A stretch of 64,000 nucleotides of DNA from Bradyrhizobium sp. 21 (GCF_023073335.1 NZ_JADPJG010000015.1:339200-403199), one strand, 5' to 3'. Shown: positions 51,408-60,512, counted from the first letter of the stretch. Translations and numbers: made by a program. The notes: a model not told the origin generated them from the sequence alone.

Positions 51408-52778
51408 ATGGCGCGAGACCAGATCGATATGACGCCGCTGCAATCGCGCGACGAGCTCGTCGCGTGGTTCGAGGCCGGCTGCAAGGACCCGTCCGAATTC
51501 CGCATGGGCACCGAGCACGAGAAGACGCCGTTCACGCTCGAAGGCCACCGTCCGGTGCCTTATGAGGGCGCGCGCGGCATTGGCGCGCTGCTCGAAGGCA
51601 TGAAGCTCCTGCTCGGCTGGGAGCCGATCATGGAGAAGGGCAACATCATCGGCCTCTACGACGTCACCGGCGGCGGCGCGATCTCGCTCGAGCCCGGCGG
51701 ACAGTTCGAGCTCTCCGGTGCGCCGGTCGAGAACGTGCACCAGACCCAGAGCGAGCTGATGGCGCATCTGGCGCAGGTGCGCGAGATCGCAACGCCGCTC
51801 GGCATTGGCTTCCTCGGGCTCGGCATGACGCCGTCCTGGTCGCGCGCCGACATCCCGGTGATGCCCAAGGGCCGCTACAAGATCATGACCAATTACATGC
51901 CGAAGGTCGGCCAGTACGGCCTCGACATGATGTATCGGACCTGCACGGTGCAGACCAATCTCGACTTCTCCTCCGAAGCCGACATGGTCAAGAAGCTGCG
52001 TGTCTCGCTCGCGCTCCAGCCGGTCGCGACCGCCTTGTTCGCCAATTCGCCATTCACCGAAGGCAAGCCGAACGGCTTCCTCTCCTTCCGCTCCGAGATC
52101 TGGCGCGACACCGACAATGCACGCTCCGGCATGATGCCGTGGGCATTCGAGGACGGCATGGGCTTCGAGCGCTATGTCGACTACGCGCTCGACGTGCCCA
52201 TGTACTTCGTCAAGCGCGGCGAGGATTACATCGACGTCTCGGGCTCCTCGTTCCGCGCCTTCTTCGACGGCCGCAACAACAATTTGCCCGGCGAACGTCC
52301 GACGCTGTCGGACTGGGCCAACCATCTTTCGACGATTTTCCCGGAGGTGCGGCTCAAGCGCTATCTCGAGATGCGCGGCTCCGATGGTGGCCCGTGGGGC
52401 CGTCTGCCGGCGCTATCGGCGTTCTGGGCCGGGCTGCTTTACGACGATGTGTCGCTCGATGCCGCCTGGGACCTGGTGAAGCACTGGACCGCGCCTGAGC
52501 GTCAGGCCCTGCGCGACGACGTGCCGCGCTTCGGCTTCAAGTCGCGGATCAAGGACCACTATCTGTTCGAGATCGCCAAGGAGTGCCTCGTTCTGGCACA
52601 TGCCGGCCTGCGCCGGCGCGGCCGGATCGACCAGCTCGGCCGCGACGAGACCCGGCATCTGGAGCCGCTCGATCGCATCATCGATTCCGGCCGCACGCCG
52701 GCCGAGGAGCTGCTCGAAAAATTCAACGGCGCCTGGAACGGCTCGGTGGAACCGGCCTACGCGGAATACGCGTTCTAG
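51408..52778 (+). CDS. gshA: Glutamate--cysteine ligase (alphaproteobacterial/plant type)
   Basis: 456-aa enzyme for the first step of glutathione synthesis, of the class shared by alphaproteobacteria and plants. Blocks are FRMGTEHEKTPF, SLEPGGQFELSGAP, MPKGRYKIMTNYMP, and the helical MRTCTVQTNLDFSSE-like segment (MYRTCTVQTNLDF). The glutamates of GTEHE and LEPGGQFE are magnesium ligands in relatives. No strong ribosome site precedes the ATG; a second ATG (51429, MTPLQSRDE) is a rival start. Confidence 0.95.
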   Translation: MARDQIDMTPLQSRDELVAWFEAGCKDPSEFRMGTEHEKTPFTLEGHRPVPYEGARGIGALLEGMKLLLGWEPIMEKGNIIGLYDVTGGGAISLEPGGQFELSGAPVENVHQTQSELMAHLAQVREIATPLGIGFLGLGMTPSWSRADIPVMPKGRYKIMTNYMPKVGQYGLDMMYRTCTVQTNLDFSSEADMVKKLRVSLALQPVATALFANSPFTEGKPNGFLSFRSEIWRDTDNARSGMMPWAFEDGMGFERYVDYALDVPMYFVKRGEDYIDVSGSSFRAFFDGRNNNLPGERPTLSDWANHLSTIFPEVRLKRYLEMRGSDGGPWGRLPALSAFWAGLLYDDVSLDAAWDLVKHWTAPERQALRDDVPRFGFKSRIKDHYLFEIAKECLVLAHAGLRRRGRIDQLGRDETRHLEPLDRIIDSGRTPAEELLEKFNGAWNGSVEPAYAEYAF

Positions 52779-52886
52779 GTCGATAAGCGCGCAGGACCGG
52801 AGCCGTTCATCGCCCATACAGGTTTGCGGCGATCAAATGGCCGGCTGAAAAACCTGAGCGTCGTCAATAACTCGAAAGCTGTTCCG

Positions 52887-53447
52887 ATGGGGAAGGGCCG
52901 CCTGGCCGTCATGGCAAGCGTCCTGGCAAGCGCCACGCTGCTTTCGCTCGTGTTTGCGAGCGTGCCTGCGCGTGCCCAGACGGCGTTCGATCGGCCTGGC
53001 GGAGACTATTTCAGCACGCCGGTCACGTCGGGCGATCCCGAGGATTGCGCGCTGCAGTGCGAGCGCGACCGCCGCTGCCGCTCCTGGAGCTTCAGCTATC
53101 CCGACGTCGAAGGCGGCTCGGCGGTATGCTGGCTCAAGAATACGGTGCCGGCGCGCGTGCCGGGAAGCTGCTGCATCTCCGGTGTGCGCGGCGCGGGCGT
53201 GATCGAGCCGCGCGTCGAGGGCGTGGAGACCTCGATCGACCGCCCCGGCGGCGATTTGCGCAATTTCGAGATCAAGGACGGCGAAGGCGAAGAGCCCTGC
53301 AAGGCCGCCTGCACCGCCGACAACAAATGCCGCGCCTTCACCTATGCGCGCCCCGGCTACACCGGGCGCGAGGCGCGCTGTTTCCTGAAAAAGGAAATCA
53401 AGCCGCCGCGCCGCAAGGCGGGGTTCACGTCGGGCGTGGTGCGATAG
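52887..53447 (+). CDS. Secreted protein with two PAN/Apple domains
   Basis: 186-aa protein with a signal peptide (VMASVLASATLLSLVFASVPARA). The mature part is two PAN/Apple modules, each starting with DRPGGD: residues about 33-108 with Cys-rich CALQCERDRRCRSWSFS and about 112-186 with CKAACTADNKCRAFTYARPG. The cysteine pairs would be oxidised in the periplasm. PAN domains bind carbohydrates or proteins; the partner here is unknown. Start ATG 52887 has no clear ribosome site; TTG 52824 is possible. Confidence 0.8.
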   Translation: MGKGRLAVMASVLASATLLSLVFASVPARAQTAFDRPGGDYFSTPVTSGDPEDCALQCERDRRCRSWSFSYPDVEGGSAVCWLKNTVPARVPGSCCISGVRGAGVIEPRVEGVETSIDRPGGDLRNFEIKDGEGEEPCKAACTADNKCRAFTYARPGYTGREARCFLKKEIKPPRRKAGFTSGVVR

Positions 53448-53456
53448 GCGGCTGTG

Positions 53457-53582
53457 CCGTGGGGCGGGCAAAGGCGCATTTGCGCCGTGCCCACCACTTT
53501 TCCTCACGCAGGCAGAATTGGTGGGCGAAACATCCGCCTTCGCTCTTCGAGCGACGGAGGATGTTTTCGCCCACCCTACGGC
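53457..53582. repeat. Fold-back repeat, GCCGTGGGGCGGGC / CCCACCCTACGGC
   Basis: GCCGTGGGGCGGGC faces GCCCACCCTACGGC across about 100 bases, with inner hairpins (GGCGCATTTGCGCC; CGCTCTTCGAGCG) and repeats of the word CCCACCA/TGGTGGG. A degenerate relative of 46701. Between the convergent PAN and MmcQ genes. Confidence 0.8.
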
Positions 53583-53585
53583 ATC

Positions 53586-53924
53586 TCACTCTGCATCGTA
53601 GTTCGTCCGCGCCGCTTTGGACGCGAGTGCGCGCCAGCGGCGTCGCAGCAACGGCTCGACGATTGCACGCTTCGCCTTCGACAGGCGGATCAGCACGATC
53701 GGGTAATCAGCGTAGTGATCGGTGAAATAGAAAATCTTCGGCTGACTTTCGACCAACATCGCGCGCTCGTCGACCGGCACGTCCGGCATCACCAGGCCGT
53801 CGCCGTCTTCCTTCAAACGCGCCAGCATCTTCTTACGAACCTTGAGCGCCGGCGTGCCGTAGGACGTGCCGTCTTCGACCTCCGGCCACGCCAGCGCCAA
53901 TTTTCTGACGTCGTCGAAGGTCAT
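53586..53924 (-). CDS. MmcQ/YjbR family protein
   Basis: 112-aa double-wing protein of the MmcQ/YjbR family. TFDDVRKLALAWPEVEDGTSYGTPALKVR is the signature start, and FYFTDHYADYPIVLIRL the central strands. Members bind DNA non-specifically by analogy; role unknown. Stop codon lies immediately beside the repeat at 53457. Confidence 0.85.
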   Translation of the reverse strand: MTFDDVRKLALAWPEVEDGTSYGTPALKVRKKMLARLKEDGDGLVMPDVPVDERAMLVESQPKIFYFTDHYADYPIVLIRLSKAKRAIVEPLLRRRWRALASKAARTNYDAE

Positions 53925-53942
53925 CGGCCAACTCCAATTTCC

Positions 53943-54054
53943 CCCTCATCCTGAGGAGGCGCGAAAGCGCCTGCTCGAAGGATGGGCCATTGGCGAGATC
54001 GGGGCGGCGCCTCATGGTTCGAGACGCGCGAGGACGCGCTCCTCACCATGAGGA
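53943..54054. repeat. Fold-back intergenic repeat, CCTCATCCTGAGGAG family (second copy)
   Basis: CCTCATCCTGAGGAGGCGCG...TGCTCGAAGGATG at the left, GGTTCGAGACGCGC...GCGCTCCTCACCATGAGGA at the right, in the same order as 18641-18745. Sits between MmcQ and lepB. Confidence 0.8.
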
Positions 54055-54060
54055 TCGACA

Positions 54061-54837
54061 TCAATGCACGGCGGTGAAAAACCGCGCCATGCGAAATCCG
54101 GACAGCCAGGTCCACACCGGCTGGCCGCGCATGCCGAGATCCCAGGATCCGAGCACGGCATCGGCGCGACCGATCAGATTGTCGATCGGCAACAGGCCGA
54201 CGCCGCCGGAGCGCAAGGGCACGCGGCTGTCGGCGGAGTTGTCGCGGTTGTCGCCGAGCACGAAGAGATGACCTGATGGCACCGTCACTTCCTGCGTGTT
54301 GTCGAGCGGACCGTTGTCGCGCATCTTGAAGATCAGATGCGAGACGCCGTTCGGCAGCGTCTCGACATAGCGATAGGCGGGCTCGCTGCCGCCATTGTCG
54401 TCCTCGGCAGCTCCAAGGCCGTCCGGCTTCAGTTCGGCGGGACGGTCGTTGATGAAGAGCTGGCCCTGCCGCAACTGGATGCGATCGCCGGGCAGACCCA
54501 CGACGCGCTTGACCCAGGCCTGCGAGCGGTCGCCGGGCCAGCGGAACACGACGACGTCGCCTTGCTTCGGCGTTTCCGCGAAGACGCGGCCGCTCTCGGG
54601 CAGGTTGATCTGGATCGGCAGCGACGAGGTGCCGTAGCCGTAGGGGAATTTCGAGGCGATCAACGCGTCCCCGATCAGCAGCGTCGGCTCCATCGAGCCC
54701 GAGGGCACGTAGAACGGCTCGGCCAACGCGCCCTTGGCGATGAACACCGCGACGACGATGCCGGCGAGCTGCACGAGCTGGCCGCCCCAGCCGCTGCTCT
54801 TCGGCTTGGCGGTGACGGTTACTTTCTCAACGCTCAT
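54061..54837 (-). CDS. lepB: Signal peptidase I
   Basis: 258-aa membrane protease that removes Sec signal peptides. One N-terminal membrane segment (residues about 20-40) leads to the catalytic Ser48 in YVPSGSMEPTLL; the general base Lys110 is in WVKRVVGLPGD, and GDNRDNSADSR is the conserved box E. All catalytic parts are intact. Its start overlaps the tldD stop codon by 4 bases (ATGA). The usual chromosomal lepB lies beside rnc; this tldD-linked gene may be a second copy. Confidence 0.93.
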   Translation of the reverse strand: MSVEKVTVTAKPKSSGWGGQLVQLAGIVVAVFIAKGALAEPFYVPSGSMEPTLLIGDALIASKFPYGYGTSSLPIQINLPESGRVFAETPKQGDVVVFRWPGDRSQAWVKRVVGLPGDRIQLRQGQLFINDRPAELKPDGLGAAEDDNGGSEPAYRYVETLPNGVSHLIFKMRDNGPLDNTQEVTVPSGHLFVLGDNRDNSADSRVPLRSGGVGLLPIDNLIGRADAVLGSWDLGMRGQPVWTWLSGFRMARFFTAVH

Positions 54838-56273
54838 GCGCCCGTTCCACCCACTGTAATGCGTTCCATCAACAGCGACGGCTGGCCGACGCCGACCGGC
54901 ACGCCCTGGCCGTTCTTGCCGCAAGTCCCAATGCCGGTATCGAGCGCGAGGTCGTTGCCGATCATGCGAATGCGATGCAGGTCGGTCGGCCCGTTGCCGA
55001 TCAGCATGGCGCCCTTCAACGGCGCGCCTAACTTGCCGTTCTCGATCTTGTAGGCCTCGGTGCACTGGAATACGTATTTGCCCGAGGTGATGTCGACCTG
55101 GCCGCCGCCGAAATTCGCGGCGAACACGCCGTTCTTCACCGAGGCGAGGATCTCGGCCGGATCGCGGTCACCCGCGAGCATGTAGGTGTTGGTCATGCGC
55201 GGCATCGGCACATGGGCATAGCCCTGGCGGCGGCCGTTGCCGGTCGGCTTCATGTTCATCAGCCGTGCGTTCTGACGGTCCTGCATGTAGCCGACCAGGA
55301 CGCCGTCCTCGATCAGCACGGTGCGGTTGGTCGGCGTGCCCTCGTCGTCGATCGAGAGCGAGCCGCGCCGCGAGGCAATGGTGCCGTCGTCGACCACGGT
55401 GACGCCCTTGGCCGCGACCTGCTGGCCCATCAGGCCTGCAAACGCCGACGTCTTCTTGCGGTTGAAGTCGCCCTCGAGGCCATGGCCGACCGCTTCATGC
55501 AGCATCACCCCGGGCCAGCCGGCCCCGAGCACCACGTCCATCTCGCCGGCGGGCGCCGGAATCGATTCCAGATTGACCAGCGCCTCGCGCAGCGCGCCGT
55601 CGGCGGCGTCGCGCCAGTTCTTGCTCTCGATGAATTCGGCATAGCCGGCGCGGCCGCCATAGCCCTTGCTGCCGCTCTCCTGGCGGTCGCCCTGGCCGGC
55701 GACCACCGAGACATTCACGCGCACGAGTGGGCGGATGTCGCGATAGCTCTCGCCGTCGGGCCGCAGGATCTCGACCACCTGCCAAGTCGCGCCGAGGCTG
55801 ACGCTGACCTGCCGCACCCGCGGATCCTTGTCGCGCAGATAGGCGTCGATCTCGGCGAGCAGTTTTACTTTCGTCTCGAAGCCCGGAGCATCGAGCGGAT
55901 TGTCGTCACTATAAAGCCGCACGTTGGTATGCGCTGGCGGGGCGGCGAAGCTGCCCGAATAGCCGCCGCGGACGGCTGCGACCGCGTCGGCGGCGCGAAT
56001 CAGCGCCGGCAGCGACACGTCGGAGGAATGCGCATAGCCGACCGCGTCGTCCTTGACGGCGCGCAGGCCGAAGCCTTGCGAGGTGTCGTAGGTCGCCTGC
56101 TTCAGCCGCCCATTGTCGAACATCAGCGCTTCGGTCTGGCTGTATTCCAGGAACAATTCGCCGTCGTCGGCACCGGCAAGCCCGCGCGCAAGCTCGTTGC
56201 GAACCTGGTCGCGGTCGAGATTGGCGCGGTCGAGCAGGGAGGTTGTGGCAGGGTTTGTCATGCGTGCATCCAT
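54834..56273 (-). CDS. tldD: Metalloprotease TldD
   Basis: 479-aa zinc protease that with PmbA/TldE processes modified peptides such as microcin precursors and helps degrade antitoxins. The zinc motif HEAVGHGLEGDF lies near residue 258-269 and the C-terminal beta domain includes RMTNTYMLAGD and TSGKYVFQCTEAYKIENG. Length is normal. The start is either 56273 or the in-frame ATG at 56261. In alphaproteobacteria tldD sits next to the cytochrome oxidase operon, as here. Confidence 0.95.
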   Translation of the reverse strand: MDARMTNPATTSLLDRANLDRDQVRNELARGLAGADDGELFLEYSQTEALMFDNGRLKQATYDTSQGFGLRAVKDDAVGYAHSSDVSLPALIRAADAVAAVRGGYSGSFAAPPAHTNVRLYSDDNPLDAPGFETKVKLLAEIDAYLRDKDPRVRQVSVSLGATWQVVEILRPDGESYRDIRPLVRVNVSVVAGQGDRQESGSKGYGGRAGYAEFIESKNWRDAADGALREALVNLESIPAPAGEMDVVLGAGWPGVMLHEAVGHGLEGDFNRKKTSAFAGLMGQQVAAKGVTVVDDGTIASRRGSLSIDDEGTPTNRTVLIEDGVLVGYMQDRQNARLMNMKPTGNGRRQGYAHVPMPRMTNTYMLAGDRDPAEILASVKNGVFAANFGGGQVDITSGKYVFQCTEAYKIENGKLGAPLKGAMLIGNGPTDLHRIRMIGNDLALDTGIGTCGKNGQGVPVGVGQPSLLMERITVGGTGA

Positions 56274-56349
56274 TATCGGAAGATGTGAGGCAAGATAATG
56301 GTTTTGGACCGGTTCCGCGAGGGGCGGGCTGTCACATTACGGAAACAAC

Positions 56350-56838
56350 ATGATTGAAATCATTGCAATATCGGGAGCGCATATCGAAAGCTATCATCAG
56401 GCGCTGGATACGGTGGCGCGGGAACGGCGCTATCTCGCCTTTCTGGAAGCGCCGCCGCTGGAGGCGACGCGCAGCTTCGTCCTCAACATGATTGCGCAGC
56501 GAAATCCGCAATTCGTCGCCCTCTCCGGCGCTGTCGTCGTCGGCTGGTGTGATGTCCAGCGGTTCTCGCGCCCGATTCATGCCCATGCCGGCAGCCTCGG
56601 CATGGGCCTTTTGCAGCCATTTCGAGGCCAGGGTCTGGGAACCTGGCTGATTGAGCAGACGCTGGCAGCCGCGCGCGCCGCGGGCCTGTCGCGGGTCGAA
56701 CTGTCCGTTCGCGAAGGCAACACACATGCGATCGCTCTCTATGAAAAGGTCGGCTTCGTCATCGAGGGCTTGCAGCGCAACGCCGACAGGATCGACGGCG
56801 TGTACGGGAATGTGGTCCTGATGGCGCGGTTGTTTTAG
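56350..56838 (+). CDS. GNAT family N-acetyltransferase
   Basis: 162-aa acyltransferase; the acetyl-CoA loop is LLQPFRGQGLGTWLIEQTLAAA and the C-terminal strand region is LSVREGNTHAIALYEKVGFVIEG, the RimI-type pattern. Substrate unknown. It is divergent from tldD with a 76-base gap and convergent with IalB. Confidence 0.9.
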   Translation: MIEIIAISGAHIESYHQALDTVARERRYLAFLEAPPLEATRSFVLNMIAQRNPQFVALSGAVVVGWCDVQRFSRPIHAHAGSLGMGLLQPFRGQGLGTWLIEQTLAAARAAGLSRVELSVREGNTHAIALYEKVGFVIEGLQRNADRIDGVYGNVVLMARLF

Positions 56839-56898
56839 CGCGATCGGCCATGTGCCGCGGCATTGATGCCAGTCGGAAGAGAGTGTGGCTGCAAACTG

Positions 56899-57456
56899 CT
56901 ACGGCAGTTTGTCATAGCCCTCGCCGAGCCCGTTCAGGCTGAGCGGGAAGCCGATGCCTTCTTCGGGGGTCTCGAAGATGATGAAGGTCGCGGTCTTGGC
57001 GGTGCGGAGCTGGCCGAGCAGCTTGTCGTCCATGACGACTTCGGCGACGCAGCCATTGGGCAGGCAGCGGACGAAGCCGGCGCGGCCGACGTCCTGGTTG
57101 TCGAGCTTCAGTCCGAGGCCGGAGGGCAGGAGGACGCCGAGCGGGGCGACCACCCGCATCAGGCGGCTCTTCTGGTCGGCGGTCTTGAGCACGATCACGG
57201 TCAGGCCGGCATTGGAGCGGTCTTCGGCGACCACGCTCTGGATCAGGGCGCATTGCTCGCTCTGGGCGCCCGGCGGGGTATCGCAGCGGATCTGCCAGTC
57301 GCCATGGACGGAGCGCACCGCGCCCTGCGCATGGGCAAGGTCAGGGAGCGCCAGGACGAAAACCGCCATAACGGCCGCCGCCAGCAGGGCAGCCGGCATC
57401 GTGAGGCCGCTAGCCTGCCTCGTAGCCACCCTTGCCATCCATCTCGAAAACCCCAT
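56899..57456 (-). CDS. Invasion-associated locus B (IalB) family protein
   Basis: 185-aa secreted protein with an N-terminal signal region (hydrophobic residues about 22-45, ending LPDLAHA). The IalB domain shows VHGDWQIRCDTPPGAQSEQCALIQSV, MRVVAPLGVLLPSGLGLKLD and CLPNGCVAEV, including the two conserved cysteine pairs. Periplasmic; family function unclear, linked to stress and host association in Bartonella and Brucella. The start at 57456 has AGGGA upstream; longer codons to 57630 are unlikely. Confidence 0.88.
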   Translation of the reverse strand: MGFSRWMARVATRQASGLTMPAALLAAAVMAVFVLALPDLAHAQGAVRSVHGDWQIRCDTPPGAQSEQCALIQSVVAEDRSNAGLTVIVLKTADQKSRLMRVVAPLGVLLPSGLGLKLDNQDVGRAGFVRCLPNGCVAEVVMDDKLLGQLRTAKTATFIIFETPEEGIGFPLSLNGLGEGYDKLP

Positions 57457-57896
57457 CGGGTCGGTCCCTTTGCTCGCCTGGGTCGCATTTGGCGGACTGA
57501 TACGGGAATGACGGCGTCTTGAAGGCGATTCGCAAGCAAATTCCACGCCGCCACGGCCGCTGTCGCCCGCACGAATCAGGTTCCTGTGCGGCTGTCTGCC
57601 AGTGCCTATCGCGGGCAATTCCGCTGTCAAGCCACGGCATCCCGGGAAACGGTATTTTTGTCTGATGTTACTGGGAAATATCTTGCGGGTGATGGCTGGC
57701 AGGCAGGCTCAAGACTGCATTGCGATAGATCGAGAATTATGGTTTGAGAGGCTTGATTTCGGCGTTCTCGCGATCTGGCCCCAATTCCTCTTAGAGGTAT
57801 TCTTGCGTGGCGGTTTGTCAGAGGGGCGGATCGAATAAGCATTTCCCGGAAATAGGGGAATGCACTTGGGGATTTCGTAAGGGGAGCGCGAACGGC
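57457..57896. promoter_or_regulatory. 440-base promoter region of the cytochrome oxidase operon and IalB
   Basis: No supported gene (the open frame at 57602-57838 looks like chance). It must hold divergent promoters. Symmetric sequences that stand out are CCTCTTAGAGG (57789-57799) and TTCCC...GGGAA just before coxB; neither matches a site I can name. Confidence 0.4.
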
Positions 57897-58739
57897 ATGA
57901 AGATGTCGATGGGCCCGGTGGGCCGGCACTTGCTGGGATTGGCCGTGGCGGGTCTGACGTGGGCCGCGGGCGGTGCGGCATTTGCCGCGGAGCTCGGGCA
58001 ACCGGCGCCGTGGGAGTGGACGCTTCAGCAATCCGCGTCCCCGGTGATGGACAACATCGTCTGGTTCCACAATTTCCTGTTCGTGCTGATCACGCTGATC
58101 ACGCTGTTCGTCCTGGCGCTGCTCGTGGTCGTGGTCGTCAAGTTCAACGCGAAGGCCAATCCGGTGCCGTCGCGGACCACCCACAACACGCTGATCGAGG
58201 TGGCGTGGACGCTGGTTCCGGTGCTGATTCTGGTCGGTATCTCGGTGCCGTCGTTCCGCCTGCTGTTCCTCGAGCTCGACGTGCCGAAGGCGGATATTAC
58301 CATCAAGGCGACCGGCAAGCAGTGGTACTGGTCCTACGCCTACCCGGACAACGGCAAGTTCGAGTTCGACTCGCTGATGGCCCAGGACAAGCAGCCCCGT
58401 CTGCTCGGCGTCGACAACGAGATGGTGGTGCCCGTCAACAAGGTGGTTCGCGTCCAGGTCACCGGCGCCGACGTCATCCACGCCTTCGCGCTGCCGGCTT
58501 TCGGCGTCAAGATCGACGCCATCCCGGGCCGGCTGAACGAGACCTGGTTCAAGGCCACCAAGACCGGCATGTTCTACGGCCAGTGCTCGGAGCTCTGCGG
58601 CAAGGACCACGCCTTCATGCCGATCGCGATCCGCGTCGTGGAAGATCAGGAGTTCGCCTCCTGGGTTGAGACGGCGAAGAAGAAATATGCGAGCGGCGGC
58701 ACCGGCACTTTCGCCTCCGCGGCCGGCCCGACGCAGTAG
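57897..58739 (+). CDS. coxB: Cytochrome c oxidase subunit II
   Basis: 280-aa subunit of the aa3 oxidase that accepts electrons from cytochrome c. A signal peptide (cleaved near AAFAA) precedes two membrane helices (residues about 55-80 and 92-115) and a periplasmic cupredoxin domain. The CuA site is complete: WYWSYAYPD, DVIHAFALPAFGVK and GQCSELCGKDHAFMPI. The ATG at 57897 follows AGGGGAG. First gene of the oxidase operon. Confidence 0.97.
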   Translation: MKMSMGPVGRHLLGLAVAGLTWAAGGAAFAAELGQPAPWEWTLQQSASPVMDNIVWFHNFLFVLITLITLFVLALLVVVVVKFNAKANPVPSRTTHNTLIEVAWTLVPVLILVGISVPSFRLLFLELDVPKADITIKATGKQWYWSYAYPDNGKFEFDSLMAQDKQPRLLGVDNEMVVPVNKVVRVQVTGADVIHAFALPAFGVKIDAIPGRLNETWFKATKTGMFYGQCSELCGKDHAFMPIAIRVVEDQEFASWVETAKKKYASGGTGTFASAAGPTQ

Positions 58740-58826
58740 GCGCCGGGCGAAGGCTCGCGGAGACTGAAGCGACATAAAGGGCGGGACCTTCAAAGGTCCG
58801 AACGGGACGCAAGGCAGGATTTGAAA

Positions 58827-60452
58827 ATGGCAACGAGCGCAGCGGCACACGGCGATCACGCGCAAGACCACGGACATGACGAGCACGCCCATCCGACCGG
58901 ATGGCGCCGCTACGTCTATTCGACCAACCACAAGGACATCGGCACGATGTACCTGATCTTCGCGGTCATCGCCGGCGTCATCGGTGCCGCGATGTCGATC
59001 GCGATCCGGGCCGAGCTGATGTATCCGGGCGTGCAGATCTTCCACGAGACGCACACCTACAATGTGTTCGTGACCTCTCACGGCCTGATCATGATCTTCT
59101 TCATGGTCATGCCGGCGATGATCGGCGGCTTCGGCAACTGGTTCGTTCCGCTGATGATCGGCGCGCCCGACATGGCGTTCCCGCGCATGAACAACATCTC
59201 GTTCTGGTTGCTGCCGGCCTCCTTCGCGCTGCTGCTGATGTCGACCTTCGTCGAGGGTGAGCCGGGTGCCAACGGTGTCGGCGCCGGCTGGACCATGTAC
59301 GTGCCGCTATCGAGCTCCGGTCATCCGGGCCCGGCCGTCGACTTCGCGATCCTGTCGCTGCATCTGGCGGGCGCCTCGTCGATCCTCGGCGCCATCAACT
59401 TCATCACCACCATCTTCAACATGCGCGCGCCGGGAATGACCCTGCACAAGATGCCGCTGTTCGTGTGGTCGATCCTGGTGACGGTGTTCCTGCTGCTGTT
59501 GTCGCTGCCGGTGCTCGCCGGCGCGATCACCATGCTGCTCACCGACCGCAATTTCGGCACGACGTTCTTCGCGCCGGAGGGCGGCGGCGACCCCGTGCTG
59601 TTCCAGCATCTGTTCTGGTTCTTCGGCCACCCCGAAGTGTACATCCTGATCCTGCCGGCTTTCGGCATGGTCAGCCAGATCGTCTCGACCTTCTCGCGCA
59701 AGCCCGTATTCGGCTATCTCGGCATGGCCTACGCCATGGTCGCGATCGGCGGCATCGGCTTCGTGGTGTGGGCGCACCACATGTACACGGTCGGCATGTC
59801 CTCGGCGACGCAGGCCTATTTCGTCGCGGCGACGATGGTCATCGCCGTTCCGACCGGCGTGAAGATCTTTTCGTGGATCGCCACGATGTGGGGCGGCTCG
59901 ATCGAGTTCCGCGCCCCGATGATCTGGGCCGTGGGCTTCATCTTCCTGTTCACGGTCGGCGGCGTCACCGGCGTCGTGCTGGCGAACGCGGGCGTCGATC
60001 GCGTGCTGCAGGAAACCTACTATGTCGTCGCGCACTTCCACTACGTGCTGTCGCTCGGCGCGGTGTTCGGGATCTTTGCCGGCTGGTACTACTGGTTCCC
60101 GAAGATGTCGGGCTATATGTACAGCGAGACGCTGGCCAAGGCGCACTTCTGGGTCACCTTCATCGGCGTCAATTTGGTGTTCTTCCCGCAGCACTTCCTC
60201 GGCCTGTCGGGCATGCCGCGCCGCTATGTCGACTATCCCGATGCCTTCGCCGGCTGGAACCTGATCTCGTCGCTCGGTTCCTACATCTCCGGCTTCGGCG
60301 TGCTGATCTTCCTCTATTGCGTGATCGACGCCTTCGCGAAGAAGGTGCCGGCAGGCGACAATCCGTGGGGCGCGGGTGCGACCACGCTGGAATGGACGCT
60401 GCCCTCGCCGCCGCCCTTCCACCAGTTCGAAGTGCTGCCCCGCGTGCAGTAA
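58827..60452 (+). CDS. coxA: Cytochrome c oxidase subunit I
   Basis: 541-aa catalytic subunit, twelve membrane helices, holding haem a and the a3-CuB centre. His ligands are visible in VFVTSHGLIMIFFMVMPAM (haem a), WFFGHPEVYILILPAFG with the cross-linked His-Tyr, WAHHMYTVGM (CuB), and VAHFHYVLSLGAVFGIFAG. The histidine-rich N-terminus (HGDHAQDHGHDEHAHP) could bind metal and is a small oddity of this group. ATG 58827 with GGCAGGA before it. Confidence 0.97.
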   Translation: MATSAAAHGDHAQDHGHDEHAHPTGWRRYVYSTNHKDIGTMYLIFAVIAGVIGAAMSIAIRAELMYPGVQIFHETHTYNVFVTSHGLIMIFFMVMPAMIGGFGNWFVPLMIGAPDMAFPRMNNISFWLLPASFALLLMSTFVEGEPGANGVGAGWTMYVPLSSSGHPGPAVDFAILSLHLAGASSILGAINFITTIFNMRAPGMTLHKMPLFVWSILVTVFLLLLSLPVLAGAITMLLTDRNFGTTFFAPEGGGDPVLFQHLFWFFGHPEVYILILPAFGMVSQIVSTFSRKPVFGYLGMAYAMVAIGGIGFVVWAHHMYTVGMSSATQAYFVAATMVIAVPTGVKIFSWIATMWGGSIEFRAPMIWAVGFIFLFTVGGVTGVVLANAGVDRVLQETYYVVAHFHYVLSLGAVFGIFAGWYYWFPKMSGYMYSETLAKAHFWVTFIGVNLVFFPQHFLGLSGMPRRYVDYPDAFAGWNLISSLGSYISGFGVLIFLYCVIDAFAKKVPAGDNPWGAGATTLEWTLPSPPPFHQFEVLPRVQ

Positions 60453-60460
60453 GCCAACTC

Positions 60461-60487
60461 CCGCGGCGCCCGTGACGGGCGCCGCGG
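60461..60487 (+). other. Perfect 12-bp hairpin between coxA and ctaB
   Basis: CCGCGGCGCCCG-TGA-CGGGCGCCGCGG begins 8 bases after the coxA stop codon. It has no T-run, so it may stabilise or process the coxA message, or partially attenuate ctaB. Role inferred. Confidence 0.65.
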
Positions 60488-60512
60488 CTCTACAACAAAG
60501 CGAGTTAAATTA

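Noticed and set aside
57602..57838. 78-codon open frame before coxB
   Set aside because: No ribosome site, no recognisable domain and it fills the only promoter space of the oxidase operon.
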